DNA from: an uncultured Blautia sp.
Lineage (GTDB): Bacteria; Bacillota; Clostridia; Lachnospirales; Lachnospiraceae
DNA length: 64,000 bases
Direction of reading: 5' to 3'
NCBI GenBank assembly: GCA_946557785.1
Contig: CAMNTH010000012.1
Span: 1-64,000, forward strand
Numbering within the stretch: position 1 is the stretch's first letter; each line of letters opens with the position of its first letter. The notes beneath the pieces are model-generated. The model was not told the origin of the DNA. It was given only the letters and a program-made list of their open reading frames with translations, and made no database searches. The translations under genes and the position numbers were made by a program. Positions 17,812 through 25,790 of this stretch are shown piece after piece.

Positions 17812-18772
17812 CTTCCTCTTCCTTTGGCAACGGGCAGCTTTTTTTGTCTGCTTCCATATTTACGGTTTCCCTTACAATATACTGGGGAGTATCATTTAAA
17901 ATCAAAATAATCTTGCCCAGATATTCCCCGATAACTCCTAAAACCATCAAAACCAGTGCAAAAAAAAGCATATTCACGCAAAGGGATGAAGACCATCCTA
18001 CCGGAACATCGGGGTAAAGCAGCTTGTTAATGACCACAAGGAGTGCGATCAACACCCCTGCCGCACCGGAAAATACTCCCAGGAAGAATGAAATCCGAAG
18101 AGGGATCACGGAAAAATTCCAATAGGCAAGCCACAAATTCAGAAGCTTCCTGAACGTATAGTTGGAACTTCCCTGCTCTCTTTTAAAATGTTCCACTTCA
18201 ACATTTCCGATATTATGCGTTACACGATAAAAAACGCCGTCAATATAAGGGTTGTAGCTTTTATATCTTACAACCTCCTCTTTTACAGCGTTTGTGATAA
18301 TCCAGAAATTACTGGAGCATATTTCTTTCGGCCTGTTCAGCATAATTCTGGAGGTTACTTCATTAAGCTTGCTTGAAAAATTCTTAAGCCAGGAGTTTTT
18401 TCTGGTTGGATAAACCCCATATACCAGATCAAACCCTTCCTCCATCTTATGAATCAATTTGAAGATCTGAGATGGATGCGTCTGCATATCATCATCCATT
18501 CCCAGAATATAGTCTCCATCCCCATACGCAAGGGCAGCCATAAGGGCATTATGCTGACCGAAATTCCGCATCAGGTTCACTCCCCGGACACAGGGATACA
18601 GGGACGCAAGCCTTTGGATTTCTTCATAGGTTCCATCTTTTGAACCATCATTTACAAGTACAAAATTGCACTCGTATCCATCATTCTTATCAAACTCCGC
18701 CAGCACCAGTTCTACCACTTTTCCTATGGTAGCCTGAGAATAATAGCATGGTATTACAATTGAAACTAACAT
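17789..18772 (-). CDS. GT2 polyprenyl-phosphate glycosyltransferase (ArnC/CsbB/DPMS type)
   Basis: A 327-residue membrane-bound enzyme that would transfer a sugar from its nucleotide to undecaprenyl phosphate on the cytoplasmic side. It has VSIVIPCYY at the start, VNDGSKDGT near 40-48, the metal-binding MDDDMQTHP, an EQGSSNYTFRKLL segment before the membrane part, and two C-terminal helices (about 220-245 and 255-280). I chose the ATG at 18772 because GGAGG lies five bases before it; an ATG 14 codons upstream overlaps the previous stop codon but lacks a good ribosome site. With the two small flippase-like proteins it reproduces the ArnC-ArnE-ArnF set, and with the YfhO gene the CsbB-flippase-YfhO set. 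The donor is presumably the dTDP-amino sugar made in this operon. Confidence 0.88.
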   Translation of the reverse strand: MLVSIVIPCYYSQATIGKVVELVLAEFDKNDGYECNFVLVNDGSKDGTYEEIQRLASLYPCVRGVNLMRNFGQHNALMAALAYGDGDYILGMDDDMQTHPSQIFKLIHKMEEGFDLVYGVYPTRKNSWLKNFSSKLNEVTSRIMLNRPKEICSSNFWIITNAVKEEVVRYKSYNPYIDGVFYRVTHNIGNVEVEHFKREQGSSNYTFRKLLNLWLAYWNFSVIPLRISFFLGVFSGAAGVLIALLVVINKLLYPDVPVGWSSSLCVNMLFFALVLMVLGVIGEYLGKIILILNDTPQYIVRETVNMEADKKSCPLPKEEEDAERHKV

Positions 18773-18810
18773 GTTCTCCTCCGGTTTTATGTCTTTACTA
18801 TTCATCCCTG

Positions 18811-19764
18811 TCATTTTTGTTCTGCCAGAAAATCATAAAAAAGGGGAGTTCCCCCTGTATGAAGGAACAAAATCCTGCTGTTCTTTATCCTTTTCTCCTG
18901 AATGAATTCCTTCATTCCCCAGAATGCCTTTGCTGTGTAAACAGGATCCATGGGAATTCCATTCTGCAGATAAATTTCTTTCATACATTCTACGATCCGC
19001 TTATCATACTTCCCATAGCCTTCCTGCCTGTACTGATCCAAAAGACAAATTTCCTTTTCAAAATTATCCGGCAGCGGTTTCTCACATTTGTCAAAATATG
19101 CTTTGACGCTGTCCCTAACTACCTGATAAGCTCTTTTTGTCTCACGGGAAGATATCATCACTCCTATCAGCTTTTTGTGATCACCTGCAAGCAAATGCCC
19201 GCAAATGAGTCCGGCCTGGGTTGCCCCTGTTCCAGAAGGACAGAATACATAGTCAAATTCCCATCCCGCCTTTTTTTCAAAAGCCGTGATTTCTTCATAG
19301 GCATCTGCATAAGCACTGGCCAGTGTCCCTTCATTTCCGGTACCAAGCCTGCTGCCATAAATATAATAAGGCTTTTTTCCACTGCTTTTGATCTGTCCCA
19401 TTACATAATCCACAGTCTCAGCAATCTCCATTTTCCCACAGTGGACAAATTTCGTTCCTGTCCACTGAATCAGCTGTTCATTATTGGTCGTTGTCTTGCT
19501 TTCTCCTTCTTCATGGGAGCAGATCATCGTACATTCACATTTTCGGTGATAACACAGATCAGACAGCACGCGGCATAGATTGGAATGGACACTTCCGTAA
19601 ATAACCATGCTGTCGCATCCCTTTTTCTTCATATCCTGAAAAAGTGCCTCTGCTATTCTGACTTTATTTCCACCCATTGAAAAAGGAAGCAGATCCTCCC
19701 TCTTGATGTAAAGAGAATTGCCATCCTTTTCCTCCCAGCATAACTGCTGTATCACTGTATTCAT
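18811..19764 (-). CDS. PLP-dependent enzyme of the ACC deaminase/D-cysteine desulfhydrase family
   Basis: A 317-residue fold-type II PLP enzyme. The Schiff-base lysine lies in SMGGNKVR (about residue 35), a YGSVHSNLCR segment matches the substrate-facing G-S-x-x-S-N loop, and PSGTGATQAG near 178-187 binds the PLP phosphate. Family members split ACC or D-cysteine, or act on other beta-substituted amino acids. It starts at the ATG at 19764 after GAGGAAAC. It sits between rfbB and the glycosyltransferase and is not an obvious part of any known dTDP-sugar pathway, so it may supply an unusual amino acid for the ATP-grasp ligase two genes downstream. That link is inference; the reaction cannot be read from the sequence. 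Confidence 0.78.
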   Translation of the reverse strand: MNTVIQQLCWEEKDGNSLYIKREDLLPFSMGGNKVRIAEALFQDMKKKGCDSMVIYGSVHSNLCRVLSDLCYHRKCECTMICSHEEGESKTTTNNEQLIQWTGTKFVHCGKMEIAETVDYVMGQIKSSGKKPYYIYGSRLGTGNEGTLASAYADAYEEITAFEKKAGWEFDYVFCPSGTGATQAGLICGHLLAGDHKKLIGVMISSRETKRAYQVVRDSVKAYFDKCEKPLPDNFEKEICLLDQYRQEGYGKYDKRIVECMKEIYLQNGIPMDPVYTAKAFWGMKEFIQEKRIKNSRILFLHTGGTPLFYDFLAEQK

Positions 19765-19800
19765 GTTTCCTCTTCCTGCCGGGTACGGCACCAATCCATT

Positions 19801-20883
19801 TTATCTATTTTGGTACATCTCTTCGTAATATTTCTGATAATCTCCGCTGGTTACATTCTTCATCCAGTCCTCATGTTCAAAAAACCACTGAATCGTCAAG
19901 CGGATTCCATCCTCAAAACAGGTTTCAGGATACCAGCCAACCTCTTCTTTAATTTTATCCGGAGCAATCGCATAGCGGCGGTCATGTCCCTTGCGATCCT
20001 CTACATAAGAAATCAATTCTTCACTTACCCGTTCTTTGCGGGGATCCCCATCCGGCAGCATTTCTTTAAGCGTATCCAGAATAATATGAATGATCTGAAT
20101 ATTCTGCTTCTCATTATGTCCGCCGATATTATAGGTTTCAAACAGACGTCCCTTTTCCTGAACCATGTCGATTCCTTTTGCATGATCCATAACATACAGC
20201 CAGTCACGGACATTCTTTCCATCGCCGTATACCGGAAGCTTTTTGCCCTGAAGGGCATTGTTGATAATCAGCGGTATCAGCTTCTCCGGGAACTGAAACG
20301 GCCCATAGTTATTGCTGCAGTTGGTAATATTTGCAGGAAACTTGTAGGTGTCCATATAGGCTTTTACAAGCATGTCGGAAGACGCCTTACTTGCAGAATA
20401 GGGGCTATGGGGCGCATAGGGAGTTGTTTCATAAAAATATCCGCCATCCTCTTCCAGGGAACCATATACCTCGTCAGTGGAAACATGAAGAAATTTCTTC
20501 CCTTCCTTGTAGGTTCCGTCTGGAAGTTCCCATGCCGCCTTTGCAGCATTCAGCATAACCAGGGTTCCAAGAACATTGGTTTTTACAAATACATCAGGAT
20601 TTTTAATGCTGCGGTCTACATGACTCTCTGCAGCAAAATGAACAACCCGGTCAATGTCATTTTCTTCAAAAAGCTTCATAATTGCTTCGCTGTCGCAGAT
20701 ATCCGCTTTTACGAATGTATAATTATCTCTATCCTCAATATCCTTTAAATTTTCCAGATTCCCGGCATAGGTCAGTTTATCCACATTGATGATACGGATT
20801 TCATCCCCATACTTCTGAAACATATAATGAATATAATTAGATCCAATAAACCCTGCCCCGCCTGTTACTAAATAGGTTTTCAT
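19801..20883 (-). CDS. rfbB: dTDP-glucose 4,6-dehydratase
   Basis: Produces dTDP-4-keto-6-deoxy-D-glucose, the branch point between rhamnose (rfbC, rfbD) and the aminotransferase product in this operon. The 360-residue extended SDR has VTGGAGFIGSNYI at 6-18 and the YSASKASSD catalytic motif; length is normal. An AAAGGAG site lies ten bases before the ATG. It is the first gene of the 17-gene run. The 106-base gap upstream contains no convincing terminator for the muramidase gene and only a weak promoter (TTATTA-17-CATAAT), so the locus could be transcribed in part from the muramidase promoter at 22664-22692. Confidence 0.97.
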   Translation of the reverse strand: MKTYLVTGGAGFIGSNYIHYMFQKYGDEIRIINVDKLTYAGNLENLKDIEDRDNYTFVKADICDSEAIMKLFEENDIDRVVHFAAESHVDRSIKNPDVFVKTNVLGTLVMLNAAKAAWELPDGTYKEGKKFLHVSTDEVYGSLEEDGGYFYETTPYAPHSPYSASKASSDMLVKAYMDTYKFPANITNCSNNYGPFQFPEKLIPLIINNALQGKKLPVYGDGKNVRDWLYVMDHAKGIDMVQEKGRLFETYNIGGHNEKQNIQIIHIILDTLKEMLPDGDPRKERVSEELISYVEDRKGHDRRYAIAPDKIKEEVGWYPETCFEDGIRLTIQWFFEHEDWMKNVTSGDYQKYYEEMYQNR

Positions 20884-20989
20884 AATATTTATACTCCTTT
20901 ATGCATGAAATTTATCTACCTTGACTTACATAATCTATTCTCTTATTAATTATGCATCTTTTCTGCCAAAATAATAATCATTTCCGCTA

Positions 20990-22606
20990 TCATTTCTTTT
21001 TTCTGTACTGTTTTGTACAAACGCCGCTTTTGTTAAAGACAGATACCACTCCTGTAGAACTGGTCAGCGTAATATTCTGTGCACGCACTCCAGACTTTTT
21101 GGATGTGCCTTTATAAAAATAGTATTTCTTTCCTTTAATGGTATGCCATCCTTTATAGGCACGGCCGTTTTTATCAAAGTAATAGGTGTTTTTTACTCCG
21201 CCTTCTTTAATCGTGTAGAATCCGTTGGCACATCGTACCCCATTGCTGCCCATGTAGTAAATATCCCCGGCAGCAGTAATGACTTTGCAGTTCTTCGTCA
21301 TATATGCGTTCACATTATGGAAATAATAGGTTTTCCCTTGAATCTTCTTAAAACCTTTTACTGCGTAGCCATTGGAACCCATGTAATAGCGTTTGTTTTT
21401 GTAAGTTACCCATTTGTTGGCAACCCTGGCTCCCTTGGAATCCATATAGCAGATATTTTTCTTTGAGGAAGTCAAAAGGGCGTTCTTATAGATATAGCCT
21501 TGGTTACTGTTAAAATAGTAATACTTACCGCCGATTTTCTGCCAGCCTTTCAGCTTTACCCCATTCTTATAATAGTATGTTTTTCCGCCTTCCGTTTTCC
21601 AGCCATTCTTAACCGCAGGTTTGGGCGTTGCCGTAGGCTTAGGGGGTTCCGTAGGCTTAGGAGCCGGTATAGAAATCTCCGGGTCCGAAGAAGCCTCGTA
21701 GGAAGCCAATGGTGCTTTACGCGGCTGAATGATCTTCGTATAATCCACATACCCAAAATTCAAATCCACATTGTTCCACACTGGAATACCATCTACCAGT
21801 CCCTTGGTGGAATTCAGGATTCCGCCTCCATCGCCGTCCGTAGACTGCCAGATCGTATAATCATAGTCAGATCTGGAAGGTGCAAGAATCTTGTCTCCAT
21901 ATCTTGCAACCCATACATCTATTCCCGGCAGCAAGGACCAGTCTATTTTTTCATCATACCAGTTTGTATTACAGTATACCATTGGATAGTACCCTGCTTT
22001 TTTTACTTCATTGCAGAAAGTTAACGCAATTTTGGCAATCTGTGTTTTAGAAAGCTGTCCCATTTTTGAGTATTCCAGATCAAATACTACAGGATATGAA
22101 ACCTTGTGTCCTTTCATTTTGCTGATTACCAGCTTCGCTTCCTTTAAAGCCCCGGCTGTAGTTGTGGCCGTACTATAAATATAGGTTCCCACCGGAACGC
22201 CTGCAGCCTCCGCATTTTTCATATTTGCATCAAACTGTTTGTCAATATATCCTGTTCCATATGCCACGCGGACAAAAGCAAAATCAATATCAGAATATCT
22301 CACTCTATCCCACTCAATTACGCCTTGCCATTCAGATACGTCAATTCCTCTTGTAATAGCGCCGGTAATCTTTTCTCCGCTTCCATTATAACAAACACCG
22401 TCTATTTTCTGCCATGCATTCGGGCTTACGGCAGATGCCCGAAGAAGTCCCTGCGTCTGCGTATGCTCCTTGCGCTCTCCTTCATCTACTGTCTCCCATC
22501 GTTCATAAGCAGCAGCACTTACAGTTCCCGTTATTGCCGCAGACATCACTAGGCACAGAAGAAAAACTTTTGCCGTTTTCAACATCCACTCTTTCCCCTT
22601 CATCAT
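20990..22606 (-). CDS. Secreted GH25 muramidase with wall-binding repeats
   Basis: A 538-residue exported lysozyme that hydrolyses the glycan backbone of peptidoglycan. It has a signal peptide (about 1-32, ending SAA), a GH25 catalytic domain (about 85-285) starting at GIDVSEWQG and containing the catalytic VFDLEY acids, a short Thr/Pro/Lys linker (PTEPPKPTATPKP), and five or more repeats of the choline-binding/glucan-binding type (GWxxxxGKxYYYxxxG) to the C-terminus. Such repeats hold enzymes to teichoic-acid choline or other wall polymers. It has its own strong promoter and follows the terminator of the L,D-transpeptidase gene. The ligand of the repeats in this organism is not known from sequence. 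Confidence 0.93.
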   Translation of the reverse strand: MMKGKEWMLKTAKVFLLCLVMSAAITGTVSAAAYERWETVDEGERKEHTQTQGLLRASAVSPNAWQKIDGVCYNGSGEKITGAITRGIDVSEWQGVIEWDRVRYSDIDFAFVRVAYGTGYIDKQFDANMKNAEAAGVPVGTYIYSTATTTAGALKEAKLVISKMKGHKVSYPVVFDLEYSKMGQLSKTQIAKIALTFCNEVKKAGYYPMVYCNTNWYDEKIDWSLLPGIDVWVARYGDKILAPSRSDYDYTIWQSTDGDGGGILNSTKGLVDGIPVWNNVDLNFGYVDYTKIIQPRKAPLASYEASSDPEISIPAPKPTEPPKPTATPKPAVKNGWKTEGGKTYYYKNGVKLKGWQKIGGKYYYFNSNQGYIYKNALLTSSKKNICYMDSKGARVANKWVTYKNKRYYMGSNGYAVKGFKKIQGKTYYFHNVNAYMTKNCKVITAAGDIYYMGSNGVRCANGFYTIKEGGVKNTYYFDKNGRAYKGWHTIKGKKYYFYKGTSKKSGVRAQNITLTSSTGVVSVFNKSGVCTKQYRKKK

Positions 22607-22663
22607 AACCCTTCTATTATCCTCTCATTTTTTACAAATTATTAACGTTTTGTTACGATTTTT

Positions 22664-22692
22664 ATTATACATAGGTGTGGCATAAATTGCAA
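22664..22692 (-). promoter_or_regulatory. Sigma-A promoter of the muramidase gene
   Basis: TTGCAA, 17 bases, TATAAT on the minus strand, about 58 bases before the ATG at 22606. It is one of the best promoter matches in the window, and because no terminator is visible after the muramidase gene it may also feed the glycan operon. Confidence 0.75.
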
Positions 22693-22731
22693 GGAAATTT
22701 CCTCCAGTGCCAACCAAATATTTCTGAAGGG

Positions 22732-22763
22732 AAAAAACGCTCTCCGGAAAAATCCGGAGAGCG
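22732..22763 (-). terminator. Strong terminator after the L,D-transpeptidase gene
   Basis: An 11-bp GC-rich stem (CGCTCTCCGGA with its complement, 22738-22763) with a tight loop is followed on the minus strand by six T residues. It starts 13 bases after the stop codon at 22776. Confidence 0.9.
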
Positions 22764-22775
22764 CTGCTCTGTTTA

Positions 22776-25481
22776 TTAATGCCATGCTAAATTATCTGTA
22801 GGGTCAAAATTGCGGCTTCCATAAAGAGGAACAATTGCTTTTCGTCCAAGAGGTCCTTTAAAGGATTCATTGGCATTGTATGTTCCATCAATAATCCGTA
22901 TGGTAGAACCGTTACAGTTGTAGAATACCCATCTTGCATCTGCCACACAGCACCGGATGCATCCGTGTGAAGCCGGACTGCCCAGTCTGTTGTATTCGCC
23001 TGCAGGAAGATTATAATAGCTTCTGGAAACGCCTGCTACTGAGTGAATAAAGATCCCTCCATTGCCTGCTCCATCCACATGTGTTCCATACTGTCCCCAT
23101 GACGGTCCCATCAGTGCCTGCCATCTGTTATAGCTGGTCAGACGCATATCTCTGTTGGTTGGCCATGTAGGAGTGGAAGACAGTCCTACGGAAATTCTGA
23201 TGGTTTTTATAGGAACTGTCCTGGAAGAATCATAAACAGTCATAACGCCATTTACACGGTCAGCCACCAGATAGTAAGGTCCCCGGAAGCTTCCGGTCAG
23301 GTCATTGATCCTATAACCGTTTTTATCAAAATAGTATCTCAGGCCATTGACCACTTTTGACGAATTTGTTACAAATTTACCTGTAGACGGATCTACATAT
23401 TTCACCTGATTCTTTGCATCATTTACGATTACCCAGCCCGTACAGAACTTTCCTCTGCTGTCCAGATAACCTTTGACGCCGTTTCTCGTTGCAGAAGCAT
23501 TTGTTTTTACAGTAAAATCTTTATTAAAGTAGTAATGGCTGCCCTTAATGGTCTTCCATCCGTTCTTATAAAGGACTCCGTTGCTGCCCGCATAATACCA
23601 TTTATTCTTATAGCTGATCCAGGTGTTTTTGTACATTGTTCCCTTATAGGCTTTTGCTGAAGACCCCTGGAAGAAATAAGTGTTTCCATTTACAGTGGTG
23701 ATTCCGCTGGCAAGTCTTCCATCCGGACGGAAATAGCGGCCCCCTTTAAGTATATCAATATAATGATTCCCTTTACTTGAAAAATAGAACCAGCCTGCAT
23801 TGGTACCGTTAGGCCTTACAATCAGCTGCCAGCCTTTCTTCTCAACAACCTTGCCCGGAGTCTTGCCGAAATAATAATACCGTTTTCCTGCTGGAGAAAC
23901 TCTGTACCATCCATTTGCATATGTAGAACGCTTTCCAGTAGAAGTCACGTAATATCTGGCATTTTTATATTTTACGAGCTTATTCTTATAAATGCGGCCA
24001 ATTTTGCTGGATATATAATAATACCCATCCTGAGCCTTAGCCATTTTGTTTTTAAGGATATATCCCTTGCTGTCCAGCAAATAAGTATATGTCTTACCGT
24101 CAGCTCCCTTCAAATTAACAGTTGTGGTTTTATGTGACCAGTAGCGTCCGTCAGAAAGATACTTTCTCCACTGAATAACTCCTTTACTGTCCTTCACCTT
24201 GATCCAGCCTGACCGAAACATCCTTCCTGGAATTTCTCCGGCTTTTTTTGCAGGAAGGCAATAATATTTTCCAGGCACCTTACCGCCTTCAATAGTAACA
24301 TCCCCTACATAGGGAGTTCCATCGCTTTTCAGGATGTACCGTTCCTTGCCAATGGTATAATAACCTGTATAGGTATTATTTTTCATTCGTTCTTGTTTCA
24401 GTCCATCCACTGAAAGGAATCCCCCGTTGGCAGTATAATACCGGAATGTTTTCCCTGTCCAAAGCCAGTATTTCTTCTGCATCTTACCCATATTGGAATT
24501 TACAGGCGTACATGCTCCCGTGGAATTGGGATTGTTCATGACAGCCTTATCTTCCTGCATGAAATAAGCTTCTCTTTCATTTTTATAGGGGAATCCAGGA
24601 GTTCCGGCAGGCATGGTATGCTGTCCGGTTACCAGGAAGCCTTCCTCATCAAAATAATAGTCCCCTTCTGTAATGAGGGTATTGGGATTTCCCACACTCT
24701 GATAAGTTTGGATATGGACAATGCCGTCTTTGCTGGTATAATACTCCGCAGCAGAAGGTGCATTTAATAAATCCCCATCCTCTCCTGTCTCTTCTTCAGA
24801 TTCATCTGCCGATTGTGTCAAATCAGCATCTTCAGCGCCGGCAGAGGGAAGCGCTTCCGGCTCGTTCTCTGCCTGTACACTGTCCGAAACAGCTTCTGTA
24901 AAAACGGCATCCGTCTGTTCTCCCTGGATGTCCGCTGCCTCATCCGGAACATCATAGGAAGCATTCAAATTCACAGCTGCCGGTTTTGCCAGCTTCCACT
25001 TCCCGTCCACGGATTTCCAGTTGGATACAAAAATCTTTCCTGCTGCAGCATTTAAAAAATCTCCGTCAATGTCCGGCTCTTCCGGATGCTGGGTTGGAGC
25101 AGGCTCCTCTCCGGCTGTAAAAATCTCCATGTCCGCAACATCCTCTTCCGGCGTACTTAACTCTCCGTCTGGATTTTCCGGGGCAGGCGTCCCATCCGGA
25201 GCAGGTGTCACTTCTTCAGGAACGTCCGGAGTAGGTGTCACCTCTTCAGGAACGTCCGGTACAGGCGTTACTGTTTCAGGAATCTCCGGTACAGGTTCCT
25301 CCTCTGAAGGCGTATTCTCCGGCTGCTGCACAATTTCTGAAGAATCATCAAATACAGCGGAATCGAACACGGTCAATGCTTCCGGCTCTGCATGATCATC
25401 AAAAACCGCAGCTCCGGCCTGAAGCACAGTTGCCATGCACAATGTTATGCTTAGTACGACTGCAACTACTCTCTTTTTCAC
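22776..25481 (-). CDS. Secreted L,D-transpeptidase (YkuD) with many wall-binding repeats
   Basis: A 901-residue exported enzyme. A signal peptide (about 1-25) is followed by a Pro/Glu-rich low-complexity region with 10-residue repeats (about 65-95) and an acidic linker to about 245. A long array of choline-binding-type aromatic repeats (GWxxxxGxxYYFxxxG) then runs to about residue 735, and a YkuD catalytic domain occupies about 745-880. The catalytic motif reads IHSVAGV ... SHGCIRCC, giving the conserved His and nucleophilic Cys. YkuD enzymes make 3-3 cross-links in peptidoglycan or attach proteins to it. It starts with GTG at 25481, seven bases after GGAGG, only 34 bases after the HPr gene. 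The double Cys after SHGCIR is unusual. Confidence 0.93.
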   Translation of the reverse strand: MKKRVVAVVLSITLCMATVLQAGAAVFDDHAEPEALTVFDSAVFDDSSEIVQQPENTPSEEEPVPEIPETVTPVPDVPEEVTPTPDVPEEVTPAPDGTPAPENPDGELSTPEEDVADMEIFTAGEEPAPTQHPEEPDIDGDFLNAAAGKIFVSNWKSVDGKWKLAKPAAVNLNASYDVPDEAADIQGEQTDAVFTEAVSDSVQAENEPEALPSAGAEDADLTQSADESEEETGEDGDLLNAPSAAEYYTSKDGIVHIQTYQSVGNPNTLITEGDYYFDEEGFLVTGQHTMPAGTPGFPYKNEREAYFMQEDKAVMNNPNSTGACTPVNSNMGKMQKKYWLWTGKTFRYYTANGGFLSVDGLKQERMKNNTYTGYYTIGKERYILKSDGTPYVGDVTIEGGKVPGKYYCLPAKKAGEIPGRMFRSGWIKVKDSKGVIQWRKYLSDGRYWSHKTTTVNLKGADGKTYTYLLDSKGYILKNKMAKAQDGYYYISSKIGRIYKNKLVKYKNARYYVTSTGKRSTYANGWYRVSPAGKRYYYFGKTPGKVVEKKGWQLIVRPNGTNAGWFYFSSKGNHYIDILKGGRYFRPDGRLASGITTVNGNTYFFQGSSAKAYKGTMYKNTWISYKNKWYYAGSNGVLYKNGWKTIKGSHYYFNKDFTVKTNASATRNGVKGYLDSRGKFCTGWVIVNDAKNQVKYVDPSTGKFVTNSSKVVNGLRYYFDKNGYRINDLTGSFRGPYYLVADRVNGVMTVYDSSRTVPIKTIRISVGLSSTPTWPTNRDMRLTSYNRWQALMGPSWGQYGTHVDGAGNGGIFIHSVAGVSRSYYNLPAGEYNRLGSPASHGCIRCCVADARWVFYNCNGSTIRIIDGTYNANESFKGPLGRKAIVPLYGSRNFDPTDNLAWH
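25198..25287 (-). repeat. Three tandem 30-bp repeats in the L,D-transpeptidase gene
   Basis: Units begin at 25198, 25228 and 25258 and encode ten-residue Pro/Glu/Val units such as DVPEEVTPTP. The first two differ at only a few bases; the third is more diverged. In-frame repeats of this kind commonly vary in copy number and act as flexible spacers. Confidence 0.85.
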
Positions 25482-25515
25482 AATAATTCCTCCTTATTCA
25501 TCATTATAACTTACA

Positions 25516-25779
25516 TTATTCTCCCAGCCCATTCTCAATAGCGGTAACCAATGCCTCCATCGCATCCTTCTCATCTGTTCCTTCACAGATAAGCCGAATC
25601 TCATCTCCGCATTTTACGCACGCTCCAAGAACGCTTAACACGCTTTTGGCATTTGCCGTACATCCGTCAAAAGAAAATGTAATCAATGATTTATATTTCA
25701 TTGCTTCCTTACAGAGAATCCCTGCCGGACGTAAATGAAGGCCTGTGGGATTTTTTACTATTACATTTTGACTGATCAT
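25516..25779 (-). CDS. HPr-family phosphocarrier protein
   Basis: An 87-residue protein. His15 in GLHLRPAG is the site phosphorylated by enzyme I, and Ser46 in NAKSVLSV is the HPr-kinase site, so both regulatory residues expected of a Gram-positive HPr are present; the Crh paralogue lacks His15. HPr relays phosphate for sugar uptake, and in its Ser46-phosphorylated form it acts with CcpA. It lies 11 bases after cdaR and 34 bases before the L,D-transpeptidase gene, which is not the usual ptsH-ptsI setting; no ptsI is present in the window. It may be the main HPr or a dedicated paralogue. Confidence 0.9.
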   Translation of the reverse strand: MISQNVIVKNPTGLHLRPAGILCKEAMKYKSLITFSFDGCTANAKSVLSVLGACVKCGDEIRLICEGTDEKDAMEALVTAIENGLGE

Positions 25780-25790
25780 AATGTATCTCC

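Noticed and set aside
20884..20989. Strong promoter for the glycan operon in front of rfbB
   Set aside because: Only a poor TTATTA-17-CATAAT match was found; it is not listed as a feature.
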